Notes: generated from the sequence alone by a model not told the origin. Positions 56,050 through 63,244 are shown, counted from the stretch's first letter. The stretch is DNA of 64,000 bases from Pseudobutyrivibrio sp. 49 (GCF_900100545.1 NZ_FNDP01000001.1:287115-351114), one strand, 5' to 3'. Program-made: numbers and translations.

Positions 56050-57549
56050 ATGAAACTCTCATTTGAAGAAATTAAAAGAAAATTGCTTTTAGGTGAAAAT
56101 GTAAATCTTGAATGTAAGGAGGCTGAATCTACGATTCCAAAGTCAGTGTATGAATCATATTCAGCATTTGCAAATACATCTGGTGGAGATATAGTTTTAG
56201 GTGTTAAGGAAAACAAAAAAGAGGTAAATCCTGAAAAGAGATTTATTATCCAGGGAATATCTAATCCAACTAAGCAGATAGAGGATTTTTGGAATACACT
56301 CAACGGAAATAAAGTCAATGCAAATATTTTGATAGATGATGATGTGTATACTGTATCTGCTGATGGCGTCGTACTGATTATTATCCATGTACCTCGTGCA
56401 AGTTACAATTTGAAGCCAGTTTATATTGGAGAGAATCCATATAAGGGTACATTTAAGCGTAATAACGAAGGAGATTATCATGCTACAGAGCACGAGGTTC
56501 GTGCAATGATAAGGGATCAAAATCCAAATGGAAATGATAGTGCTATTTTGGAACACTATAATATGGATGATATTGATATCACAACCTTATCATCATATAG
56601 GCAGATGTTTAAAGTTACTAATCCAGAGCATGTTTGGAATTCTTATGATGATAAGGAATTTTTGAGAATGTTGGGAGGCTACGCTAAAGATCGCATGACT
56701 GGCGTGGAAGGTCTGACTGTGGCAGGGTTGCTTATGTTTGGAAAAGGTCTTCCCATTAGAGAAAAATTTGATAATATTCTCATGGATTACCGGGATGAAA
56801 GCGGTTTATCAGGGGATATGCGTTGGAGTGACAGACTAACTTACGATGGTACATGGGAAAATAATTTGTTTAATTTCTTCACTATTGTAGCTAGAAAACT
56901 GACTTCAGATTTAAAGAAACCTTTTAGACTTGAAAATGAAACCAGAATAGATGATACAGCTGTGCATAAAGCTGTTAGAGAAGGTTTTGTTAATCTTATT
57001 ATTCATTCAGATTATATGATGGATGCCGGTGTTTTAAAAGTTATTAAGAAAGAAGATGGTTTTGAATTTACTAATCCAGGAGTCTTGAAACTGCCTAAAG
57101 AAGAAATATATTTGGGAGGCAATTCAAAAGCTCGTAATCCTAAGATGCAGACAATGTTACGAATGGTTGGCTTCGGAGATAATGCAGGCTCAGGCTTCCC
57201 GGCGATACTTAAGGCATGGAGTAATAATGGTTGGGTTACACCAGAGTTAGTTGAAAATACCGTGTTGAACCAAGTTTGCTTATCGCTTACTTTTGAAAAA
57301 ACGGCGGTAAAAAACGGCGATAAAAAAACGGCGATAAAAAACGGCGATAAAAAAACGGCGACAAAAAGTGAGGTACACATTAAAAACATAATTGAATTTT
57401 TATCTACTGTTGGAGAGGCTTCAACTGCTGAAATTGCTGAAAAGATAGGATTAAAACCATCTAGAACAAGGGAAATATTATCCACTCTTGATGATGTGGA
57501 AGCCATTGGTTCTAACAAAGATAGAAAATATATTTTAAAGAGTAAATAG
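56050..57549 (+). CDS. AlbA_2/Schlafen-type ATP-binding regulator
   Basis: 499 residues. The N-terminal AlbA_2 domain has NLECKEAESTIPKSVYESYSAFANTSGG. The middle is the ATPase-like domain of these proteins (REGFVNLIIHSDYM and the GNSKARNPKMQTMLRMVGFGDNAGSG segment). A 9-residue tandem repeat (about 418-440) links to a C-terminal winged helix (AEIAEKIGLKPSRTREILS). Such proteins are proposed transcriptional regulators or defence-associated factors. It appears inserted between the LytTR cargo and a kinase fragment. Confidence 0.85.
   Translation: MKLSFEEIKRKLLLGENVNLECKEAESTIPKSVYESYSAFANTSGGDIVLGVKENKKEVNPEKRFIIQGISNPTKQIEDFWNTLNGNKVNANILIDDDVYTVSADGVVLIIIHVPRASYNLKPVYIGENPYKGTFKRNNEGDYHATEHEVRAMIRDQNPNGNDSAILEHYNMDDIDITTLSSYRQMFKVTNPEHVWNSYDDKEFLRMLGGYAKDRMTGVEGLTVAGLLMFGKGLPIREKFDNILMDYRDESGLSGDMRWSDRLTYDGTWENNLFNFFTIVARKLTSDLKKPFRLENETRIDDTAVHKAVREGFVNLIIHSDYMMDAGVLKVIKKEDGFEFTNPGVLKLPKEEIYLGGNSKARNPKMQTMLRMVGFGDNAGSGFPAILKAWSNNGWVTPELVENTVLNQVCLSLTFEKTAVKNGDKKTAIKNGDKKTATKSEVHIKNIIEFLSTVGEASTAEIAEKIGLKPSRTREILSTLDDVEAIGSNKDRKYILKSK
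57301..57369 (+). repeat. 27-bp tandem repeat inside the AlbA-type gene
   Basis: Two full copies and a partial third encode TA(V/I)KNGDKK. The slippage-prone A runs suggest it can vary in copy number in frame. Confidence 0.8.
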
Positions 57550-57566
57550 CTTTTGGTTACATATTT

Positions 57567-58094
57567 TTGCCTACTGATTACATATCTATCAAAGCGTTGG
57601 TGGATGACGGTCAGTATGAAGCACTTGCTGAGTATATAACTAACCTTGATGTAGATATTTCTAAGATAGATAGTATAAGCTTCACTGGGAATGCAATCAT
57701 CGATGTAATATTAAACGACAAAATGGCTAAGGCTAACAAACAGGATATTACCATAAATATGTCCGTTGGTTTTAATGATGCGTGGGGAATACAGGCATAT
57801 GATATAGGGATTATTATTTCTAATCTTTTAGATAATGCGATTAAAGCGGTGCAGGATTATGACGGAGTAGATAAGATTATAACTTTTTCTATACTGTCTA
57901 AGAGTCCAGTGATAATAATCTGCTGTGAAAACCCTTATAGCGATGAAAATAAAAACCAGCCTGAAACTCAGCTTTGGCATGGACTGGGGTTAAAGAATAT
58001 TGAATCCATTGCTAATAGATATAATGGTACAATGAGAGTTGAAGGAAAAAATGGTAGATTCATGAATACGGTGATGTTAAAAGCACACTTTTAA
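57567..58094 (+). pseudogene. Truncated GHKL histidine kinase
   Basis: 175 residues covering only the part after the phospho-histidine and the ATPase: NLLDNAIKAVQDY is the N box and WHGLGLKNIESIA the G box. The membrane sensing half and the phospho-accepting His are missing, and the start would be a TTG with little ribosome-binding support. It is a 5'-deleted AgrC-type kinase, possibly cut by arrival of the AlbA-type gene, or a kinase-derived fragment that still binds ATP. Confidence 0.7.
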
Positions 58095-58106
58095 TATAAA
58101 GATACC

Positions 58107-58136
58107 ATTCGTTACAGAAAAAATACTTTTCACTAC
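58107..58136 (+). promoter_or_regulatory. Paired LytTR boxes F (before the short transcript)
   Basis: ATTCGTTAC (58107-58115) and TTTCACTAC (58128-58136), 21 bp apart; TATATT at 58166-58171 fits a -10. An inverted copy, GTAGTGAAA, occurs at 58190-58198. Confidence 0.75.
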
Positions 58137-58197
58137 AATATCGAGATTTTAGAACTAATGATTGTTATATTAATGAGTAGAAATGAAAGGTAGTGAA

Positions 58198-58260
58198 ATG
58201 AAGTTATTGTACGAAAAAACAAGAAATATAAATATATATGTGATATCTAGGCGGTCTTAG
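58198..58260 (+). CDS. Candidate 20-residue peptide in a short LytTR-controlled transcript
   Basis: MKLLYEKTRNINIYVISRRS is encoded behind GAAAGG (8 nt) between LytTR boxes F and a terminator whose stem includes its stop codon. An alternative in-frame ATG at 58183 gives 25 residues. It might be a peptide signal, or the transcript (about 100 nt) might act as RNA. There is no proof of translation. Confidence 0.4.
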   Translation: MKLLYEKTRNINIYVISRRS

Positions 58261-58274
58261 TGACCGTCTTTTTT
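58250..58274 (+). terminator. Terminator of the short transcript
   Basis: The stem GGCGGTC/GACCGTC with a 5-nt loop and six T. Confidence 0.82.
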
Positions 58275-58281
58275 ATTATCA

Positions 58282-58315
58282 TACTACGGCGCAACGTAGT
58301 AATACTACGACGCAA
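58282..58315. promoter_or_regulatory. Candidate operator of the HTH gene
   Basis: TACTACGGCGCAA (58282-58294) and TACTACGACGCAA (58303-58315) are direct repeats 21 bp apart. The first also forms an inverted repeat TACTACG-N6-CGTAGTA (58282-58301). They lie 69-102 bp before the next gene. Confidence 0.65.
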
Positions 58316-58383
58316 ATGCTTAATTGAGCCGTATCATTCCTCTAAAATAAGGGAGTAGTATTTTAGAGGAGGGGCGGACTTCC

Positions 58384-58740
58384 ATGAAGAGAATTGATAT
58401 TATAAACAGAATAAATCATTATTTAGATGAACGCGGATGGACACCCTATTATCTTGCAAGTAAATCTGAAATGGTAGAAAGTACTCTGTATGGTATGTTA
58501 GATTCAAGACCAGAAGGGCTTCCACGCTTAGAATCAATATGTAAAGTGTGTAATGGATTAGAAATATCTGAATGCGAGTTTTTTGAGTTCACAGGTGATA
58601 AACATCTTGTTTATGTATCAGATGATGAATTGGCTTGGCTTAATATTTATAGAGATTCTCCGGAGGATGTGGCAGGAATGTTGGCATTTAAAGATTCAGT
58701 AGATGATAAAAGAAGAGTATCTAATAAAATAAATAACTGA
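58384..58740 (+). CDS. XRE-type helix-turn-helix regulator
   Basis: 118 residues. The N-terminal HTH (about 5-65) reads INHYLDERGWTPYYLASKSEM, then STLYGMLDSRPEGLPRLESI and a CNGLEISECEFFEF close, as in short XRE/Cro-type proteins. The C-terminal 50 residues are acidic and helical, with a DDELAWLNIYRDSPEDV segment. The repeated sites upstream suggest self-control. It may act as the element's regulator. Confidence 0.78.
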   Translation: MKRIDIINRINHYLDERGWTPYYLASKSEMVESTLYGMLDSRPEGLPRLESICKVCNGLEISECEFFEFTGDKHLVYVSDDELAWLNIYRDSPEDVAGMLAFKDSVDDKRRVSNKINN

Positions 58741-58891
58741 AACCATTTTGAGAATCTGAAAATAACGACAGGAAGTAATGACAGTATAAATAATATGATT
58801 TTTTCAAAAACATAATAAAATGATGAATCAAGGTGGTTGATGCTACCTTGATTTTTTTGTTATTAGGTTTTGAAAGGCGGAGATTTGAGAA

Positions 58892-59413
58892 ATGGGAAGA
58901 AAATCGAAAGATGAGGAAGGAATTAATATCATCTGTGAAGGTATGGGCTTTGATCCCAAGGTAGCTTACGAGCTTACCAAAATGATGTTAGAACAGTACA
59001 GTCGTAGTGTCGTAGCTGGAAAGATTCTTTCTAGTATTACTAAGGCATCTGATCAGGAAAAGAATAAAAGGCAGATGCGTAAGGACTTTTTGGAAATTAT
59101 GAAGTTACCAATAGAAGAGTCAAAAGAAATGCAACGAAAGTTGCTTTGGCAAGTATCAGAATATGAATGGTTGGAAGCACCAAAGAATTATGTGTTAGAG
59201 GGAATGCAAGATTATGGTAATTCTGGTCCTATATATGTATCTATTTTAAATAACAGATATATGACTAAGGATAAAAAGACTATGGTTGTGCTTGCTAATG
59301 AATTAGGATTTTCAGTTGCAAGTCTTGAAAATAAGAAAAGAGAAGCTATAAAGCTTTTTGGGATTATGATGTATCGATATGCTGCCAAACTTGAAGAGGA
59401 AGATACAGAATAG
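58892..59413 (+). CDS. Putative ArpU/RinA-like regulator
   Basis: 173 residues. The last third (ILNNRYMTKDKKTMVVLANE, then SVASLENKKREAIKLFG) has the sigma-region-4-like helix-turn-helix layout seen in phage-type late regulators such as ArpU and RinA. The first part is helical and charged. No other motif is clear. It probably acts in control of the element; the assignment is by resemblance. Confidence 0.5.
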   Translation: MGRKSKDEEGINIICEGMGFDPKVAYELTKMMLEQYSRSVVAGKILSSITKASDQEKNKRQMRKDFLEIMKLPIEESKEMQRKLLWQVSEYEWLEAPKNYVLEGMQDYGNSGPIYVSILNNRYMTKDKKTMVVLANELGFSVASLENKKREAIKLFGIMMYRYAAKLEEEDTE

Positions 59414-59421
59414 TGTGGTAT

Positions 59422-59457
59422 ATGCCTACGGTTTTATAAACCGTGGGCATTCTTTTA
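59422..59457 (+). terminator. Terminator after the ArpU-like gene
   Basis: A 12-bp stem ATGCCTACGGTT/AACCGTGGGCAT with G-U pairing and TCTTTTA. The 230 bp that follow, up to the next small gene, are AT-rich with no gene recognised. Confidence 0.78.
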
Positions 59458-59687
59458 TTAGTTCGGTATATAGATTTTCTATATCTTTTAGATGCTGCTT
59501 ACATGATTGTTATAGCATTGCTAGAGATTTGTTAGTAGTCGTTTACTTGATTGTTAGATTACAGTTAGACAATGTTTGTAGTATTGTTATGGGTCACTAC
59601 AATTTGATTATGTTAATATACTTTATGCGCAAGGGTGTTAAATGCTATAGCAGAAGGGGAGCTTAGATAAAATTTGGAAAGGAGAAA

Positions 59688-59852
59688 ATGGTTATGATGT
59701 ATTCAGATGAGAAAATCTATTGCCCCTGCTGCGGTAAGGTGATTATTAGACGGCTAATGGGTGTTATGGAAAACAATTGTCCATTTTGCAAAAGAGGGCT
59801 GAAGGTTATTGTCGACGACATGGGATTGACTATTTTTAGTGAATTAACCTAA
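59688..59852 (+). CDS. Small zinc-ribbon protein, 54 aa
   Basis: Starts at ATG 59688 after GGAAAGGAG. Two CxxC pairs (CPCCGK and CPFCKR) are separated by 17 residues, a zinc-ribbon spacing. No other domain. It likely binds nucleic acid or a partner protein; function unknown. Confidence 0.65.
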   Translation: MVMMYSDEKIYCPCCGKVIIRRLMGVMENNCPFCKRGLKVIVDDMGLTIFSELT

Positions 59853-59982
59853 AATTTGAATTTAATTACATAGAATGAGCTAGCTGTGGTAGCGTTGAAT
59901 TAGTCATGGAACTTCAAGTTCGCAGGCGGCTAGTAAGAGTTTGTGGCACGGCTATGAATATCGTTGAGTATTGAAAGGCGGG

Positions 59983-60039
59983 GCAAAACAGAAGGAAGTA
60001 TCTATTAGATAGATATTCTGTTTTGCTTTGTCTTTTTTT
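59983..60039 (+). terminator. Strong terminator upstream of the sigma-like gene
   Basis: An 11-bp stem GCAAAACAGAA/TTCTGTTTTGC encloses a TATCTA/TAGATA helix, with a T-rich tail. The 120 bp before it are relatively GC-rich and may be a structured leader. Confidence 0.8.
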
Positions 60040-60129
60040 GATGCTCTTTTTTAGCTTCCTTCTGGAGCTCTGAGAGTAATGAAGGATGCATGAGTGGGAA
60101 ACCTATGTAGGTCGATACCCATGACTTTC

Positions 60130-60161
60130 GAGTTTTGAAACTTATTAATTTTTCAAAATTC
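60130..60161 (+). promoter_or_regulatory. Hairpin touching the ribosome-binding site of the sigma-like gene
   Basis: An 11-bp stem GAGTTTTGAAA/TTTCAAAATTC ends at the base before GGAGG (60162-60166). It could control translation of the downstream gene. Confidence 0.6.
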
Positions 60162-60172
60162 GGAGGTCAAAA

Positions 60173-60688
60173 ATGAATACAAATAATGAAAACAAGGAAT
60201 ATGAACTTATAAATCTTAAATTTGAATATCCAGGTATGAATGGTGGAGTTACTTGGGCGGTTATATCTGATCTTTCTATGGATGAGCTGATGGAGAAATA
60301 TGCAGATGAGTTATTGAAGTATTCCCCAGTTATTCTTCTTTCCGTTGAACAGGGGAAAGCTTTTAAGGATTTCCATAAAAATGAAAGTAAGCATCTTATG
60401 AGAAATTATCGTACTTACGAATTTCTTGGATATGAAGACAGTGTTACAGAGGAAACATATTACGATTTGATGACTAAGTATGAATTAAATGAGCCAGCTA
60501 TTTCAAAGGATTATGAGTTTTTGAGGGACATGATAGAGAAGCTTCCTGAAGTACAAAAAAGAAGATGTAAGTTGTATTTTTATCACGGATTTACAGAGGA
60601 AGAAATAGCTCGTATAGAAGGTGTAGATCAATCTAATGTATCTCGTACATTAGCCAAGGCGATAGAAAACATAAAAAAATTATTCTAG
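60173..60688 (+). CDS. Sigma-70-like (region 4) ICE regulator
   Basis: 171 residues. The C-terminal sigma-region-4 helix-turn-helix is clear (GFTEEEIARIEGVDQSNVSR, followed by TLAKAIENIKKLF). Regions 1-2 are missing, and the N-terminal half (about 20-110) is acidic and not recognised. Such proteins are usual in Tn916-like and Tn1549-like elements near xis and int and probably activate or time transfer. A hairpin precedes the ribosome-binding site. Confidence 0.82.
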   Translation: MNTNNENKEYELINLKFEYPGMNGGVTWAVISDLSMDELMEKYADELLKYSPVILLSVEQGKAFKDFHKNESKHLMRNYRTYEFLGYEDSVTEETYYDLMTKYELNEPAISKDYEFLRDMIEKLPEVQKRRCKLYFYHGFTEEEIARIEGVDQSNVSRTLAKAIENIKKLF

Positions 60689-60718
60689 GGCACATATTTT
60701 GTCCGACATTCGTTAGAA

Positions 60719-61077
60719 CTAGTGAAAGGTATTTTATCTTTCACTAGAAACTTACAACTGAATATACATTCATCAGGTACGTTCCTGCATTGTGGAGCCC
60801 CAACAGGTACGCCATGTGCGATATAGCCTCACTGGAAAATTGGTAACACCAAACTGGCCATGATACATGCAGGTATAATGATACTTCCGTTCAGCCATAA
60901 ACATCGTATTGGGAGCGGCCCGGCGAGACCCGCGGGGAGGATAGAACCTATGGAGCTGTGTTGCAGCCGCCTGATTGAATCCCGGAGTAGTATCGGGGTG
61001 CGTGGCAAATAGATACTTACAATTAATGATTTTTATGGGGCGTCTTCTTTATATCTATGTGAAGGCGCTCTTTTTAC
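60719..61077 (+). ncRNA. GC-rich structured RNA candidate with terminator
   Basis: A 10-bp hairpin CTAGTGAAAG/CTTTCACTAG (60719-60747) opens the gap. The block at about 60770-61015 is far richer in GC than its surroundings and has no credible ORF. Local helices include CCCG/CGGG near 60983-61000 and GCTG/CAGC near 60953-60966; CAGGTACG occurs twice, 30 bp apart. It ends at a terminator (stem GCGTCTTC/GAAGGCGC, 61040-61068, then T run). I do not know its family. Confidence 0.55.
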
Positions 61078-61099
61078 ATAAGAGGGAAGGAGGAGTTCT

Positions 61100-61483
61100 A
61101 TGCTTGTAGTTCATCGTGGAGATATTTATTTAGCAGATTTAGGTGAAGGAGTAGGTTCTGAGCAAAGAGGCGAAAGACCAGTACTCATAGTTCAGAATAA
61201 TAAAGGTAATATCTTTTCACCTACAGTTACAGTGCTTCCTATCACTACAAAGATTCATAAAAGTGAGGGAATGCCTACGCATGTAATTCTAGATGACGTT
61301 AATGGTCTATCAGAAAAATCAGCGATTATGGCTGAACAGATTACTACTATAGATAAGTCAAAACTGATTAAGAAGCTTGGCATTCTTGACAAACGTTTTA
61401 TGAATAAGTTTGTTAATCCTAAGATGCTAATTCAGTTAGGTTTTTATGTGGAGGATAAGAATAAATGGAAAAGGCATTATTAA
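61100..61483 (+). CDS. MazF/PemK-family toxin
   Basis: 127 residues with the family opening VVHRGDIYLADLGEGVGSEQ, the RGERPVLIVQNN strand and a VTVLPITTKI segment, then SAIMAEQITTIDKSKL. MazF proteins cut mRNA at specific short sites and are normally held by a MazE-type antitoxin encoded just upstream. Here no antitoxin ORF is seen; a terminator-ended RNA region lies upstream instead. The stop codon is inside the xis gene. Confidence 0.88.
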   Translation: MLVVHRGDIYLADLGEGVGSEQRGERPVLIVQNNKGNIFSPTVTVLPITTKIHKSEGMPTHVILDDVNGLSEKSAIMAEQITTIDKSKLIKKLGILDKRFMNKFVNPKMLIQLGFYVEDKNKWKRHY

Positions 61484-61644
61484 CAGTAGAAGAATTTTGC
61501 TCATACCTTGGAATTGGGGAAACCAAAGCCAGGGAGTTGATAAGGCAACCAAGAAATGGGTTTAGCTTAAAAATTGGTAATAAGTGGTTTGTAAATAAAG
61601 CTAGATTAGATCAGTGGTTAGCTGATGAATGTGATAAATACTAA
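61465..61644 (+). CDS. xis: Excisionase (Tn916 Xis-like)
   Basis: 59 residues. TVEEFCSYLGIGETKARELI is the winged helix-turn-helix and FSLKIGNKWFVNKARLDQWL the wing and DNA-binding end, as in Tn916-type Xis. It biases the integrase toward excision. It overlaps the mazF-like gene by 19 bp and is 88 bp before int. Confidence 0.85.
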   Translation: MEKALLTVEEFCSYLGIGETKARELIRQPRNGFSLKIGNKWFVNKARLDQWLADECDKY

Positions 61645-61732
61645 ATCGGCATCCTAGACGATTCAATTGGAATTGATTTTAATTAAGACATAACAAGCGC
61701 TGGTTAAATAATAATGAAGGCAGGTGGAATAA

Positions 61733-62983
61733 ATGGGAAAAAGTCTAAACGGAAGAGAACTTGGAAAAGGTATTACTCAGCGTAAGGATGGTAGATATGT
61801 TGCAAGATTTATTGATCGGTATGGAAATAGAAAAAATGTATATGCTTCAAGTGTTAATGATATCCGCTTGAAGTTAAAAGCAGCCCAGTACGATGAGGAA
61901 ACAAAAGAAGTTAAAGAATCAACTATTACATTAACACAATGGTATAATACTTGGCTTGATGTATATAAGAAAAACGCAATTAGGGTGGGAACAAGAACAC
62001 ATTATATGATGATTTATACAAAGCATATCGAGCCATTTCTTGGAGATATGTTGCTGACAGATATAAAGCCAACTAGTGTAAGAAAATTATTAAATGATTT
62101 GGAAGGTAACGGGTTGGGCTATTCAACACAGAGTAGGGTTAAAATTATGTTGGTGGATATGTTTGATAAAGCAATAATGGATGGCTTACTTGTTAGAAAT
62201 CCTGCAAAAAATATAAAACTTAAAAAGAACGACTTTAATCGTAGAGTATTATCAAAGGAGGAGCAGATAACATTTTTTGAATGTTCAAAGGGTACATATT
62301 TCGATAATCTATTTGTCGTAGCTGTTACTACAGGTATGAGAATAGGTGAGATTTGTGCTTTAACTTGGGAAGATATTAATCTAACCACTAAGAAGATTAC
62401 AGTAAATAAAACTCTCACTTATCAGAAATATGAAGGTGAAGAATCGAAAACATTTCACATTGGACCACCTAAGACTAAAACAAGCAATAGAGAGATTCCT
62501 ATCAGTCCTAAATGTGAAATTGCTTTGAAAAAACAATTCGTCCTCAGAAATAACATAATGTCTCGCCACGGAGCAAAACCTATAGATGGGTTAGATAATC
62601 TTTTATTTGTATCCAGATACGGAAGACCTCTTTGTGATCAAACTATAATAGATGCTATTGATAGGATTGTAAATGAAATTAATAGTTGTAGGGACGAAGC
62701 AGAGTTGTTTGACAGAATATCTCCACATTGCTTTAGACATACATTTGCTACAAGATGTTTTGAAGCTGGAATACCACCAAAGACTGTCCAGGTACTTTTA
62801 GGACATGCGACTTTGGATATGACTATGAATTTGTATACGCATGTAATGGATGATAAAAAGGATGAAGCAGTAATTGCATTAAATGATTATTACTTTGATA
62901 TAGAACAGCAGAGTTCGGCATTTATGGAAGATGATTTTAAGAATGCCATAGTAGATAGCAAAAAGGTTGTTTCATTTGTTTGA
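61733..62983 (+). CDS. int: Tyrosine integrase (Tn916-like)
   Basis: 416 residues. An N-terminal arm-binding domain (RKDGRYVARFIDRYGNRKNV), an SAM-like core-binding domain, then the catalytic domain with Arg203 (GMRIGEI), His332 and Arg335 (HCFRHTF), a GHATL motif and Tyr368 (LYTHV). All catalytic residues are present. It recombines the 39-bp core sites at metA. The gene lies next to attR with arm-type repeats between. Confidence 0.95.
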   Translation: MGKSLNGRELGKGITQRKDGRYVARFIDRYGNRKNVYASSVNDIRLKLKAAQYDEETKEVKESTITLTQWYNTWLDVYKKNAIRVGTRTHYMMIYTKHIEPFLGDMLLTDIKPTSVRKLLNDLEGNGLGYSTQSRVKIMLVDMFDKAIMDGLLVRNPAKNIKLKKNDFNRRVLSKEEQITFFECSKGTYFDNLFVVAVTTGMRIGEICALTWEDINLTTKKITVNKTLTYQKYEGEESKTFHIGPPKTKTSNREIPISPKCEIALKKQFVLRNNIMSRHGAKPIDGLDNLLFVSRYGRPLCDQTIIDAIDRIVNEINSCRDEAELFDRISPHCFRHTFATRCFEAGIPPKTVQVLLGHATLDMTMNLYTHVMDDKKDEAVIALNDYYFDIEQQSSAFMEDDFKNAIVDSKKVVSFV

Positions 62984-63041
62984 TTAGCTTTTCGATTAGT
63001 GATGAAATGGTTCTGTTGGGCAGTCAAAAGTTGTACTATAA

Positions 63042-63063
63042 AAATGGTGTCAAAATGGTGTCA
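63042..63063. repeat. Right-end 11-bp arm-type repeats
   Basis: AAATGGTGTCA repeated twice in tandem (63042-63052, 63053-63063), identical to the left-end pair. Likely integrase arm sites. Confidence 0.75.
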
Positions 63064-63128
63064 GAACAAAATGAGAAGGCTGAAAACGTTGAATTATCAA
63101 GGCTTATAAAAATTCTTGGTGTTCTTAC

Positions 63129-63167
63129 TACGTATATCAGAACACACCTTATGAGTGGAATAAGATT
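63129..63167 (+). repeat. attR (39-bp core direct repeat)
   Basis: Identical to 29164-29202. It keeps the metA reading frame, which continues into the stranded original 3' end. Confidence 0.93.
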
Positions 63168-63194
63168 TCGGATAAGCTACCGGATGATTTTTAA
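63129..63194 (+). pseudogene. Stranded original 3' end of metA
   Basis: Read in the metA frame this gives the 13 shared residues and then SDKLPDDF and a TAA, the likely ancestral C-terminus, separated from metA by the element. Confidence 0.85.
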
Positions 63195-63207
63195 TGGAAT
63201 AAGATGG

Positions 63208-63240
63208 AACTGTCGCAGATTTTGCGACAGTTCTTTTTTT
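63208..63240 (+). terminator. Original metA terminator
   Basis: The stem AACTGTCGCA/TGCGACAGTT with a 5-nt loop and a T run of eight. It is 13 bp after the stranded metA stop codon. Confidence 0.88.
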
Positions 63241-63244
63241 GGTT

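Larger units (their letters stand above)
29164..63167. mobile_element. Integrative and conjugative element (CTn/Tn1549-like) in the 3' end of metA
   Basis: About 34 kb bounded by a 39-bp perfect direct repeat, with a tyrosine integrase and excisionase at the right end. It encodes replication/partition proteins, a coupling protein, a VirB4 ATPase, VirB6-like protein, cell-wall hydrolase, MobC and relaxase, the full set for type IV conjugation. Gene order matches the Tn1549/CD-CTn group. The element replaces the final codons of metA. Several insertions of cargo are visible (35849-37341 and 47451-58740). Confidence 0.93.

Noticed and set aside
57301-57369. Short tandem repeats as a possible CRISPR array
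   Set aside because: No unique spacers; the repeats are in frame in a coding gene. No CRISPR array or cas gene was seen in the window.
59379-59666. A 95-residue plus-strand frame after the ArpU-like gene
   Set aside because: It runs through a perfect terminator hairpin (59422-59450) and has no start signal.
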